NCBI GenBank assembly: GCA_910575075.1
Contig: CAJTCY010000013.1
Location: forward strand, 62,001 to 126,000
DNA length: 64,000 nt
From: Lachnospiraceae bacterium
Lineage (GTDB): Bacteria; Bacillota; Clostridia; Lachnospirales; Lachnospiraceae
Direction of reading: 5' to 3'
The notes below the pieces were generated by a model. The model had not been told where the DNA came from. It saw only the letters and a program-made list of their open reading frames with translations, and did not search any database. Positions 17,140 through 26,895 of this stretch are shown here, piece after piece. Within the stretch, counting starts at the first letter, position 1. Every line of letters begins with the position of its first letter. Position numbers and translations under genes: made by a program.

Positions 17140-20100
17140 CTATTTTACAGTAATCTTAACCTTCTTGGTTTTCTTATTAAAGGTCTTTGCTGTTATGGTG
17201 GCAGTTCCCTTTTTCTTGGCCTTTACCACGCCTTGTGCGCTTACCGTTGCTACTTTCTTATTGGAAGAAGTAAAGGTAATCTTGTTGCTTGCTGTGCCTT
17301 TTGGTAATACTACTTTCAGCTTACAGCTCTTGCCCTTCTTTAAGGTCTTCTTCGCAGGAGTTATCTTGGTAATCTTTGTGGGCGCCTTCTTAATGGTAAT
17401 CTTATATTCAGTCACTTCCTTACCATTTTTGTTGACTGCCTGGATGGTAACGGTTCCTTTTTTCTTAGTAGTAACCGCACCCTTGCTGTTTACCGTGGCA
17501 ACCTTATTGTTAGAGGTTGTATAGGTACAGTTCTTCGTCTTTACAGAATATTTCTCTTTCAAGCCAACGACTGCCTTTTTCTTGATCACTTTCACTTTCT
17601 CAAGCTTACTGATGGCAGCCTTCAGATTGGCGTCTGCTGCGTCGATCTGCGCCTGGCTTGCATCCTTATTATTCAGAACATTCTGCGCCGCGCTTAAGGC
17701 TTCTGTAAACGCTTTCCAGCTTGCACTGGTATAACCTGCCGGCTTGTAGGCATTCGCTGTATTCACGGTAGCTGTCAGCTTTGTTTTATCCGTGACAGGC
17801 GTGTTATCACCACCTGGCTGTTTCTTCACAAGCCCGCTGATAGCGCCATCCAGCATACGCTGTACTGCGTCGATCATATCCTGGCTTGTAGCTCCGCTGC
17901 TCAAAGTTCTCTTTGCAGTCTCTAACATCTGACTGAACTGCGCCCAGCTCTCCGGCGTATAATCAGATTCTTTATAATTCTTGCCGGCATTCTCAATGGC
18001 TGCATTCAATTTCGCAGATGATTCGCTGCTTGCTGTCTTCGTAAGCTTTAAGCTTGCCGTCTCCAGGGAAATCTTGGCAGCGCTTACCATTTTCTCACCA
18101 GGGTCTTCGTTATTTGCTATTTCTTCTACTTCTTTCAATACATATTCAAATTTCTTCCAGCTCTCCGCTGTATACTGCTCCTGGGTGTAAGAAGCTATCG
18201 CTGCCTTCAAATCTGCTACTGCCGCAGCGTCCGCCTTTTTGTCCAGCTTCGGCACCACTGCCTCTAATCCGCTCTTTGCCGCATCTACTTCTTTCTGTCC
18301 CGGACCATCAATCTTTGCAACCCGGTCTGCTTCCGTATATGCCGTCTCAAACTTCGCCCAGCTTGCCGCAGTATATTCTGGCTCTTTTCCGTTATAAGCA
18401 TTTACAAGACTCTTCAAATCATTGATAGAAGCTGTATCTGCCTTAAGGTCTAATTTTGCCGCTTCCTCTGTTAACGCTTTCTTAGCGGCAGTAATTTCAC
18501 TCTTTCCAACACCATCCATCAGCACAGATTCTGCTGCTGTTAATGCCTTCTTAAATTCATTCCAGCTTGCTGTTGAATAATCTGCTTCGGCTGCTTTATA
18601 TCCATTGATTAAATCCTGTAAGCCTTGAATAAACGCACTGTCAGCCTTTTTATCCAGACTCTGGTATGCATCTGCAATTGCTTTCTGAGAGGCGGTAATT
18701 TCATTAATCAAGCCAGCGTCCGCTTTGTCTGCCACTGCCTTTGCCGCTGTAATCGCATTCTGCAGAGCGGTCCATTTCTCCGTAACATAATCTTCTGCAT
18801 TCAAGCCTGCCAGAATAGTTTCCACATTTGTGATCAGATCAGACAAACCTTGCTTCTCTTCTGCTGTTGCTGCAAAATCACCTGCCAGTTTCCAGTCATA
18901 GACAGCTACCGCAACTTTGCTGCCACCTACTTTCATATGATCCATAGTAACCCGGATTTTAGAAGTCTCTACCTCTTCAAAGGAGCAGTTAATCGTCCAG
19001 GTCACTTCGTTGGTCTGTTCAAACTCCCATTCTCCCATCTTGGTAATATCAGCCCAGTTTCCATCTGCCGCCTGATACTGGATTGTGACGCCGTTGGGAA
19101 CACGCACTCCACCACCGTCATCATAGAAACTGATGGTTGAACCGTTCAGTTTTACCTTCTTGTCACCGAAATCATACTGCATCCACTGATCTGAAGTCTC
19201 AAGATCCGGATCGGAATGTCCGTTCCAGAATGTGCTCATACTATCGTCTGCAAACCTGTCAGCTCCTGCTCCCCATCCTACATAATTTACAGAAGGCTCT
19301 GCATAACTGCGAAGCTGCGGTACATTTACCGTAGGAATACTGGGCATTCCATCGTCTGGCGTCACATCTGAATCAGATCCTGATTCTGGATCAGCAGCAT
19401 TCGTCCAGATCAGCATTTTCGAAGATTCATTCTTAGGACTGTCTTGCCCTGGAGTAAACGTAGCTTCATCTCCACGGTTATTCCATGCATAATAAGGCAC
19501 TGCCTGCAGTTTTGCGTCTACCACGCCAGTTGCGCCGGCATATTTTACATCTCCGGTAATCTCTACCACGCCATTTAACAGATCCTTGTTATAATTTGCT
19601 GTCAATTCAGCGTCTCTTGGAATTACAAAATTCAGCGGGTCAAAATTACTGATACCTGGATTTAACTGCGCATTGCCTGCTTTTTCCATACAGTACACAA
19701 CCGGACCTCTCTGCAGTGCAATCTGTCCCTTTGTTGCTTCTACCATTGGATGTGACTCTGTCTTGCGGATTTCCATAGGCATATCAATATCCACTACGTC
19801 ATTTGCCTTCCAGGTTCTATTAATTGTAACATAGCCTTTTTCTGCCACAGCAGGTACAGGCGTATTATTCACTTTTATAGTTACGTTCTTATTCTCCTGC
19901 TCATTTACCCATCCCGGAATACGGATTTTCATGGTAAATGCCTTGGATTCCTTGGGATTAACTGTCAATTTTACAGCTCCCTCCCATGGATATTTGGTTT
20001 CTTGTTTCAGTCCAACTTGTGTGCCGCCTACGTTTGCGTTTCCGTCGCTCCCCACATACATATTTACAAACAATGTATCGTTATGTACGGTATACATATA

Positions 20101-22542
20101 TCCGCTCAAAGCTGCAATTGTTCTCATCAGGTTTGGCGGGCAGCATGCACATGCAAACCATTCAGAACGGCGGTTTCCACCGTTTACACGCAGTCTTGTG
20201 CTGTAATAGAAACGGTTGCCGTCTAAGTTCGTTCCTACTAAAATGGAATTATAGAGATTTTTCTCTACCATATCCACATACTTTCCATCCTCATGCACCA
20301 GGTTCATTCTCTGATTCCAGTTCGCTGCCGCAATCGCTGCACAAATCTCTGCATAAGACTGGTCTGGCGGCAGATCGTAATCTTTGCCGTAACCTTCGGA
20401 ATCACTTCCGGGCGTCGTAGTACCGATCGCTCCTGTAATATATGTTTTCTTGTTTGAAACAGAATCCCAGATGGTATCCAGGCTATCAAGATAAGCTTCT
20501 CTGTCTCCATTTCCATCCGGCAGAAGTGTTGCAATATCGGTAATTCCAGTATAGAAATAGTTCGCACGCACTGCGTGGCCTACTGCATTTGTCTCTTCTT
20601 TGAATGGCGTCTGATCCTGAGAATACGTTCCTGCCCAATATCCGCTCTCACGCAATTCACTGTCTTCTCCGCGTCGGTTGATCAGGACTTTTACTGTATC
20701 GTAGTAGTCTTGTGCGGAGCCCTGTCCTTCGTACTCCTCCAGAAGTTTTCCGAATTTCACCATGCCAAGCTCGATCTCTTCATGCCCTGGCACTTCATGG
20801 CGTGTCCCGTAAGGTCCAAACAGAGAAACAATCTCATCTGCAAAACGTTTGCCAGTTACATACAGTCTGTAATCTGGTTTGCCGATGCCTTCACGGTAAC
20901 GGGTATAAGCAACCACACTCTCCAAGAAATGCCCTGCATTGTACATTTCATGGTTCGAGAAATTCAGCCAGCGATGGGTTCCCGGAGCGCCGCCGCCGCT
21001 GGAACTCTGGCTTCTCAATGTAAAGAATGTTCCAATATAACCATCTGCATACTGTACTTTTTCAATTTTCTGAATCCATCTCTCCAGTGTATCTTCTAAA
21101 AACTTCCTTGTCTCTGCCATTTCTGGATCTGTATCATTCTGAGTTGCAGAAAGGGTATAGGAAATCGCTTCTATACTCTTATAGATATCAGAATCCTGAA
21201 ATACATATCCGCTGAAAGCATCATAATCTGTCTCGCCGTTCAGTTTCTTAATTGCATTGTCAAAATTGGGTTCTCCACCGGAAGCCTTGCCAATCTCTGA
21301 AATAGCTTTCTTTAAAGAAGACTTTGCATTAATCTCCTGCTTAGGCGCCCAGAAAATATCATTTAACTGAACATTTTCAAAAGTAACGCTGCTGTTGGAT
21401 TCCGGCGCTGCAACTGCCTCTTTCACCGATACCAGCGCTGTTGCCGCATAATTTTTGTCTTTGTAAGAAACTGTTCCTTTTACCACAAAGGACGTTCCTT
21501 CCTTACCTTTGGCATAATTTGCCGGATTCACTTCTTCCCATTTTACAGGAACCAGCTTAGAGTTAAATTCTTCAGCAAAATCGAATTCAGGTTTGGTCTC
21601 ACTCTTTAAGGAAGGGGTAGGATCGTCAAATTCCAAACCATTAGCCACTACCGAATCTGGCAGTATAGGCGCTTTTCCCGCTGCAGTGGTAGTTTTGTAG
21701 ATATCAATGCTCTGTATCTGATCCTCACGTACTCTAAGATTGAACTCCGCTTCTTTTGTCACACCGTCCTGGGTAGCTCTCAGCAGTAACACGGCCTCGC
21801 CTTCTGCCAGTCCCTGTACCGATACTTCTTTGGAATTAGCAGATCCTGAAATAGCCGCCACATTGGAAGGGCTTACAGACCATTCAAAGCTTGCCGTAGA
21901 AGAAAATTCTTCCGGCACTGTCTTTGCCAGGTATTTCTCTGTCTCCCCCTTGACAATCCTGCCGCTTCCCAGTATATCTACCTGGTTGAGCTGTTCTTTA
22001 ATTTTACTTCCGTACACTTCCCACTCGCTGATACCGACGCCGCTTGTACCTGTGGCATTTCTGCCTACCCGCATACGAAGCGCTGTGGTAGTCACCGTCT
22101 CGTCAAAGTTTACAACATTCCAAATGCCGTTCTCACCATTAAATCCACCGTGTTCTGTACCTGCTTCTGCAATTTCTTTCCATTCCTCTCCGTCCAGATA
22201 CTCTACTTTCGCATTGGAAGGCCAGATTACACCGCCGCCGTCTGACCACCACATCACGCGCATAGAAGCAATCTGCTGAGGGGAATCCCATGTAAGATTG
22301 ATCGGTATCGGATAATCTGCTTCTGGTGCATTCCAGCAGTTCCAGCTTGTAGCAGGATCACCTGTTGCCAGCACACCGTCATTGATCGCCTCTGGCTGTG
22401 TATTGTTATGTCCTGCACTTGCTGTCGCAGTACGCGCCAGATTGGTTCCCAGGTCTTCACCTTCTGCCTTCACTGACGGCGCCGGCAGCATGGTGAATAC
22501 CATAGCCAGGCTCAATATCCCAGCTAAAAGTCTTCGTTTCAT
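17140..22542 (-). CDS. Secreted GH127 beta-L-arabinofuranosidase, multidomain
   Basis: The 1800-residue exported enzyme has a signal peptide (1-26), an F5/8C-like domain (about 30-175), two Ig-like domains (to 375), a GH127 catalytic region (about 385-1030), a second discoidin-like domain (about 1077-1217), six FIVAR repeats (about 1230-1647) and two basic Ig-like domains to the end. The CACCPPN motif near residue 797 carries the zinc-ligand and nucleophile cysteines typical of GH127. The family removes beta-L-arabinofuranose from plant arabino-oligosaccharides or extensin glycans. The last 150 residues are nearly the same as in the GH51 neighbour, suggesting duplicated anchoring modules. GAGGAGG precedes the start; it is the first gene of the pair. 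Confidence 0.92.
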   Translation of the reverse strand: MKRRLLAGILSLAMVFTMLPAPSVKAEGEDLGTNLARTATASAGHNNTQPEAINDGVLATGDPATSWNCWNAPEADYPIPINLTWDSPQQIASMRVMWWSDGGGVIWPSNAKVEYLDGEEWKEIAEAGTEHGGFNGENGIWNVVNFDETVTTTALRMRVGRNATGTSGVGISEWEVYGSKIKEQLNQVDILGSGRIVKGETEKYLAKTVPEEFSSTASFEWSVSPSNVAAISGSANSKEVSVQGLAEGEAVLLLRATQDGVTKEAEFNLRVREDQIQSIDIYKTTTAAGKAPILPDSVVANGLEFDDPTPSLKSETKPEFDFAEEFNSKLVPVKWEEVNPANYAKGKEGTSFVVKGTVSYKDKNYAATALVSVKEAVAAPESNSSVTFENVQLNDIFWAPKQEINAKSSLKKAISEIGKASGGEPNFDNAIKKLNGETDYDAFSGYVFQDSDIYKSIEAISYTLSATQNDTDPEMAETRKFLEDTLERWIQKIEKVQYADGYIGTFFTLRSQSSSGGGAPGTHRWLNFSNHEMYNAGHFLESVVAYTRYREGIGKPDYRLYVTGKRFADEIVSLFGPYGTRHEVPGHEEIELGMVKFGKLLEEYEGQGSAQDYYDTVKVLINRRGEDSELRESGYWAGTYSQDQTPFKEETNAVGHAVRANYFYTGITDIATLLPDGNGDREAYLDSLDTIWDSVSNKKTYITGAIGTTTPGSDSEGYGKDYDLPPDQSYAEICAAIAAANWNQRMNLVHEDGKYVDMVEKNLYNSILVGTNLDGNRFYYSTRLRVNGGNRRSEWFACACCPPNLMRTIAALSGYMYTVHNDTLFVNMYVGSDGNANVGGTQVGLKQETKYPWEGAVKLTVNPKESKAFTMKIRIPGWVNEQENKNVTIKVNNTPVPAVAEKGYVTINRTWKANDVVDIDMPMEIRKTESHPMVEATKGQIALQRGPVVYCMEKAGNAQLNPGISNFDPLNFVIPRDAELTANYNKDLLNGVVEITGDVKYAGATGVVDAKLQAVPYYAWNNRGDEATFTPGQDSPKNESSKMLIWTNAADPESGSDSDVTPDDGMPSIPTVNVPQLRSYAEPSVNYVGWGAGADRFADDSMSTFWNGHSDPDLETSDQWMQYDFGDKKVKLNGSTISFYDDGGGVRVPNGVTIQYQAADGNWADITKMGEWEFEQTNEVTWTINCSFEEVETSKIRVTMDHMKVGGSKVAVAVYDWKLAGDFAATAEEKQGLSDLITNVETILAGLNAEDYVTEKWTALQNAITAAKAVADKADAGLINEITASQKAIADAYQSLDKKADSAFIQGLQDLINGYKAAEADYSTASWNEFKKALTAAESVLMDGVGKSEITAAKKALTEEAAKLDLKADTASINDLKSLVNAYNGKEPEYTAASWAKFETAYTEADRVAKIDGPGQKEVDAAKSGLEAVVPKLDKKADAAAVADLKAAIASYTQEQYTAESWKKFEYVLKEVEEIANNEDPGEKMVSAAKISLETASLKLTKTASSESSAKLNAAIENAGKNYKESDYTPESWAQFSQMLETAKRTLSSGATSQDMIDAVQRMLDGAISGLVKKQPGGDNTPVTDKTKLTATVNTANAYKPAGYTSASWKAFTEALSAAQNVLNNKDASQAQIDAADANLKAAISKLEKVKVIKKKAVVGLKEKYSVKTKNCTYTTSNNKVATVNSKGAVTTKKKGTVTIQAVNKNGKEVTEYKITIKKAPTKITKITPAKKTLKKGKSCKLKVVLPKGTASNKITFTSSNKKVATVSAQGVVKAKKKGTATITAKTFNKKTKKVKITVK

Positions 22543-22623
22543 ACTCTTTCCTCCTCTTTATCGAACATATTGTAAAATCATTGTATCAGTCCGAGAAAGA
22601 ATAGGAAATGAAACTTTTTTAAG

Positions 22624-22870
22624 TTTATAGTAAAAATTTAAGGTGTTCTTAGTAAAAATTTAAGGTGTTCTCCACACTGGAAAACACCTTGCAAAATCAT
22701 ATGCACTTCGTTTCGGTCCATTTTATAAAAAAGAATCCTGCTACGCAGGATTCACCGTCTGCGGCGGGTCGCTTTAGCGACATATTCCTTTCCGCCGCAG
22801 TGCGATTATTGTTATTTCTCTTATAGGAAAGATACTTTCACGCTTTAGCGTGACAAGGTCTTTCCTATAG
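22624..22870. repeat. Cluster of tandem repeat and hairpins
   Basis: The 356-bp gap between the GH127 start and the clpX-like stop contains two copies of AGTAAAAATTTAAGGTGTTCT (22630-22672), a hairpin AAGGTGTT/AACACCTT (22661-22690), AATCCTG/CAGGATT (22734-22752), CTGCGGCGG/CCGCCGCAG (22759-22800, with an inner stem GTCGC TTTA GCGAC), and a palindrome at 22820-22870 (CTTATAGG arm, CACGCTTTAGCGTG core) related to that at 4483. They probably end transcripts and insulate the two operons. Confidence 0.6.
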
Positions 22871-22898
22871 AAAAATAAACACCCCAGGAATATCGTTA

Positions 22899-24356
22899 TC
22901 AGATTCCCGCTGCTTTTTCTTCCAAAGCCAGGCACCCACGCATACTGATCACAGGACCTCCTTTATTTTCAATATAATCCTCTGTAATCGTCACTTTACC
23001 GATATTGTCATCCTTAGGAATCTCATACATAATATCCAGCATAAATTCCTCAATAATGGCCCGCAAAGCCCTTGCACCCACATCCTTCTTCTTCGCCTTT
23101 CTTGCGATGGCACGCAGCGCATTTTCTTCAAAATCCAGTTTTACCTCGTCTATGGAAAGCAGCTTCTGATACTGCTTGACAATCGCGCTTCTTGGCTCCG
23201 TGAGAATCCGCACCAGCATATCTTCTGTCAACGCATCCAATGCAAAAATCACTGGCAGACGCCCCAAAAATTCCGGTATCATGCCGTATTTACGAATATC
23301 TTCCACCTCTACCCGCTGAAGAAGATTTTCTTCTCCATCATACTTATCCTTCAAATCTGCATGAAAGCCCATGGCAGACTGTTTATTCAAACGTTCTTTG
23401 ATAATATCCTCCAGGTCTGGAAAAGCACCTCCGCATATAAAGAGGATATCCTTCGTATTAACCGTGGCAAGAGGCACCATGGCATTCTTGCTGTTGGCTC
23501 CTACCGGAACCTCAATTTCAGCTCCTTCTAAAAGTTTCAGCATTCCCTGCTGCACACTCTCACCGCTGACATCACGCTGGTTGGTGGTCTTTTTCTTAGC
23601 TATTTTATCAATCTCATCAATAAAGATAATTCCATGCTCGGCACGTTCCACATCATTATCCGCCGCCGCAAGAAGCTTTGACACAACGCTTTCAATATCA
23701 TCTCCAATATATCCTGCCTCCGTCAATGAAGTGGCATCCGCAATTGCAAGGGGAACATCCAGAAGCCTTGCCAGCGTTCTTACCATATAAGTCTTGCCGC
23801 TTCCAGTAGGGCCTAACATCAGCATATTAGATTTTTCAATATCAATACCGTCCAAATCATCGCATGTGACCCGCTTGTAATGATTATATACCGCTACTGA
23901 CATTACCTTCTTGGCATGCTCCTGACCCACTACATACTCATCCAGGCTCGCCTTAATTTTGTGGGGAGCCGGAATTGATTTGATATCCAATACCGGCTGT
24001 TTTTTCTCTTTATCCTCTTTTGCCTTCTTCTTTTTCAGTTTCTGTGCCTTAGGCATCATATTCATATTCTGCAGATCTGATAAATTGATCATGCTGATAT
24101 TGGGCATATTGCCAAAATTCCCTATGTCACCCATAGAAAATCCTGAATGGTTCATGGTATCAAAGGTTTTCTGCATGCAGTCCGCACAAATGCAAATATT
24201 GTTGGGAATCCGAATCATTTTCCCTGCCTTGCTCTCCGGCCTGCGGCAGATATAACAGATATCTTCATACCCGTCCTCTTCATGTTCTGCTTGCGCTTCC
24301 ACATCCTGCTGATCCTTTTGTAAGTCTGTATCTTCAAAGATTTCTTTATCACTCAT
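22899..24356 (-). CDS. ClpX-like AAA+ unfoldase with zinc-binding domain
   Basis: The 485-residue protein has an N-terminal C4 zinc motif (CYICRRPE...CICADCMQ, about residues 34-60), a Met/Asn-rich then Lys-rich linker not found in standard ClpX, and a full AAA+ core: Walker A GPTGSGKTY, Walker B IIFIDEID, sensor GRLPVIF and the C-terminal VGARALRAIIEEFMLDIMYE block. ClpX selects and unfolds proteins for ClpP. It is about 60 residues longer than housekeeping ClpX and stands apart from clpP or tig, so it may be a paralogue. A good GGAG site lies before the start. Confidence 0.88.
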   Translation of the reverse strand: MSDKEIFEDTDLQKDQQDVEAQAEHEEDGYEDICYICRRPESKAGKMIRIPNNICICADCMQKTFDTMNHSGFSMGDIGNFGNMPNISMINLSDLQNMNMMPKAQKLKKKKAKEDKEKKQPVLDIKSIPAPHKIKASLDEYVVGQEHAKKVMSVAVYNHYKRVTCDDLDGIDIEKSNMLMLGPTGSGKTYMVRTLARLLDVPLAIADATSLTEAGYIGDDIESVVSKLLAAADNDVERAEHGIIFIDEIDKIAKKKTTNQRDVSGESVQQGMLKLLEGAEIEVPVGANSKNAMVPLATVNTKDILFICGGAFPDLEDIIKERLNKQSAMGFHADLKDKYDGEENLLQRVEVEDIRKYGMIPEFLGRLPVIFALDALTEDMLVRILTEPRSAIVKQYQKLLSIDEVKLDFEENALRAIARKAKKKDVGARALRAIIEEFMLDIMYEIPKDDNIGKVTITEDYIENKGGPVISMRGCLALEEKAAGI

Positions 24357-24462
24357 TCTGAATTCTCCTTTTTCTGGTTCAGTCTCTGCACCTGAAACCT
24401 GCTATTATTATAATTCAAGCCCCACGATAGCACAACCGCTTTTTGAAAGAGTTTCGAAAAAA

Positions 24463-25491
24463 TTAATATTCATAAAAATAATTATAGCCGCAGAATCTTT
24501 GATTCATAGGATCATAATAAATGCCAATGGTGACATCCCCCTGTGCCAAGAGCAGGATCATATCTTTCAATTCCACCACCTGATAAGAATAATGCGGATC
24601 ATAATCCGTTCCATTCTCGTCGGCAATCGCAGTCTTATCCGTTTCCCAGGTTTCCCGCAGCGCCTTCATTTCCTCCACCAGAGCGCTCTGATCTCCTTCC
24701 CGCTTCATAATATAATCCAAAAGACGCAAACCACCCAGATACTCATTCTCACAATTTCCAACGTCGTCTACGAAAAAAGAAAGATCTGGCATATATTCTA
24801 CCCTCGTCATAAATGTAACATAATCTGCCAGTTCATCCTCGAAACGCTCCAGCGCCGATACCAGTTCCTGTTTCCCCTCTTTCCATTTCTTCTGTTCCCG
24901 CTGGTTTTTGGGGTTATATTCCGCACAGCAGAAGCTTATGACGCTCCAGTCACCGCAGGCAATCCGCACCTGATATTTTTTTCCTCCTAAATTTAAAATA
25001 TCCTGATAAAAATAAATATTCCCATAAGACGTATCTTTTTCCATCACCATATTATAATAAATATGTTTCCCGCTGTTCTCATACCAGTTCAGGACTTCTT
25101 CTATCTGAGCACCCGTCTCATAAGCAATAATCTGCCCAAAATACCAGTTTGTGGCATAAACTATCTGCTCATTTTCCAATCCCGCTTCCTCTGTCTTCGC
25201 CTCTACACTGTACTTGCTTTCGTCCACATACTTCAGATCTCTCAAAAAATCCGGCACACCTGTGCCTAACTCATTGCTGTTTTCCACATAATAATTCCAG
25301 GGAAATATCTCAATATCATCTTCTATTTTTCCATAAAATATATTGGAACCCACATTTTCATACTCTGCCTGCTCTGGAATGCTCTCCCTCCGCAAAACTT
25401 CTTTTCCGCTCTCTACAATTCCCAGATATCCGATTCCTAAAATAACCGCAGCACAGATAAGCGTCAGCAGCATGGATTTAATCTTACGCAT
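24463..25491 (-). CDS. Membrane-anchored protein of a two-component operon
   Basis: The 342-residue protein has an N-terminal hydrophobic segment (about 5-25, signal anchor) and an extracytoplasmic domain rich in Tyr, Glu and Trp without recognised motifs. Its start overlaps the end of the histidine kinase gene by 8 bases, so translation is probably coupled and it is the third gene of the regulator/kinase operon. It could modulate the kinase or be an output, but nothing in the sequence decides this. Family not recognised. Confidence 0.75.
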   Translation of the reverse strand: MRKIKSMLLTLICAAVILGIGYLGIVESGKEVLRRESIPEQAEYENVGSNIFYGKIEDDIEIFPWNYYVENSNELGTGVPDFLRDLKYVDESKYSVEAKTEEAGLENEQIVYATNWYFGQIIAYETGAQIEEVLNWYENSGKHIYYNMVMEKDTSYGNIYFYQDILNLGGKKYQVRIACGDWSVISFCCAEYNPKNQREQKKWKEGKQELVSALERFEDELADYVTFMTRVEYMPDLSFFVDDVGNCENEYLGGLRLLDYIMKREGDQSALVEEMKALRETWETDKTAIADENGTDYDPHYSYQVVELKDMILLLAQGDVTIGIYYDPMNQRFCGYNYFYEY

Positions 25492-26893
25492 CTGCCCTTC
25501 CTCCCTTCATCCGGATTAAGACACGTGTTCCTTCTCCCAGCTGGCTTTCAAACCGCATAATTCCCCGATGCGTAGACACGATCTCTGCGCAGAGAGCCAG
25601 TCCCAGCCCTGCGCCTCCGCTGGCTCGGCTCCTGACTTTATCCACCATATAAAATGCCTGGGTAATTTTATCCATTTCTTCTTTGGGAATTCCCACCCCT
25701 TCATCTTTTACTTCTATACAGAACTGTCCATGTTCAAATTGTCCCAGCACCTCAATTTTTCCACCTTCCTGGGATGCCTTGACTGCGTTATCCACCAGAT
25801 TGTAGAGCAGAGATTTAAATAATTCCCGGTCCACCCATAGCAATCCTTCCTCACCTTCGCACAGCAGCTGCATCTTATGGCTGTCTGCAACAACCTTAAG
25901 AGAAGCCCCAATCTCATCAAAAAGCTTTTTCATATCTTCCTGCTGCCATTCCAGCTTGGCTTCTCCTACCGTAATCAATTCCATAAGCTTTCCTGACAGT
26001 GTCCGCATCCTTGTAGCTTCTTCCTTGATGATTCCTGCATATTCAATCCTGCTCTCATCTGAGATTTCCTTCTTGATTTGAAGCAGATCGGAAAATCCCA
26101 GGATAGACGTCAGCGGTGTCTTCATTTCATGGGAAAGATTGTCAATAAAATGCTTGCGGTCCTCTGCGACATCCTCCAGAGCACGGACATTGATTTCCAC
26201 TGATTCCGCCATAATATTCATATTGTGTGCCAATTCTGACAGCTCGTCATGTCCTCTTTCATCAATCCGCTTCTGATAATTTCCCTGTGCGATTTCTCTG
26301 GTCCCTTCATTGACTCTTTTCAGCGGGTTCAGCAGTAATTTCACTACTGCCATCAGAATCAGAGATATCCCCATAGCGCAGGACATGGTGATCACCTGAA
26401 TCTGGTACAGCATATTTTCATGCGTCTCTATCACGTCACGAATATTATTTTCTGTAATCACATAATAATTCTTTCCTTCTATGCTCTCCCCAGACGCCGT
26501 ATAGAGCTGGTAGTCCTCAATCTGCATGTGAGGGCTGCCGCTGTTTTTTACTTTGTCAATCAATGCTTTTGGAATTCTCATTTTCCGGTTTGCGTAAATC
26601 TGCTGCGTGTCACTGTTAAAAAATGCCACTCCATTTTTGCTCTTTCCAAAAGTGTCCGCCATAAATCCCCGAAGTGTCTGTTCATCCAGTACAACCGCAT
26701 TTGCCCGCAGCCGTTCTGTCAGCATCAGGCTCTTAAAACTTGTAATTAAAAATTCATGTTCACTGTACACACTCTGTTTCCGCTGTTCCAGCGCCAGAGA
26801 AAAGCTGTTTTTTAACAGCAAAATACTGGTGAGGCTTACTGCAAGCATCACCAGTACCATGGTATATAAAAATATTTTCTGCCAAAGCTTCAT
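25484..26893 (-). CDS. Sensor histidine kinase, HAMP type
   Basis: The 469-residue protein has transmembrane helices near residues 7-28 and 160-182 around an extracellular sensor of about 130 residues, a HAMP linker (NEGTREIAQGNY region), a HisKA domain with the phospho-acceptor His in DNLSHEMKTPLTS, and a HATPase domain with N box LYNLVDNAVKAS, G1 DEGVGIP and G2 GGAGLGLALC. It is an OmpR-class partner kinase. The start is two bases after the regulator's stop, and the 3' end overlaps the membrane-anchored gene. Confidence 0.95.
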   Translation of the reverse strand: MKLWQKIFLYTMVLVMLAVSLTSILLLKNSFSLALEQRKQSVYSEHEFLITSFKSLMLTERLRANAVVLDEQTLRGFMADTFGKSKNGVAFFNSDTQQIYANRKMRIPKALIDKVKNSGSPHMQIEDYQLYTASGESIEGKNYYVITENNIRDVIETHENMLYQIQVITMSCAMGISLILMAVVKLLLNPLKRVNEGTREIAQGNYQKRIDERGHDELSELAHNMNIMAESVEINVRALEDVAEDRKHFIDNLSHEMKTPLTSILGFSDLLQIKKEISDESRIEYAGIIKEEATRMRTLSGKLMELITVGEAKLEWQQEDMKKLFDEIGASLKVVADSHKMQLLCEGEEGLLWVDRELFKSLLYNLVDNAVKASQEGGKIEVLGQFEHGQFCIEVKDEGVGIPKEEMDKITQAFYMVDKVRSRASGGAGLGLALCAEIVSTHRGIMRFESQLGEGTRVLIRMKGGRADA

Positions 26894-26895
26894 TG

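Noticed and set aside
20575-21099. Long open frames on the + strand opposite the GH127 gene
   Set aside because: They lie wholly opposite a strong coding gene with clear domains, have no ribosome sites and no recognisable families.
12907-22542. LPXTG sorting signals on the arabinofuranosidases
   Set aside because: Both proteins end in basic Ig-like sequence with no LPXTG, hydrophobic helix or positive tail of the sortase type.
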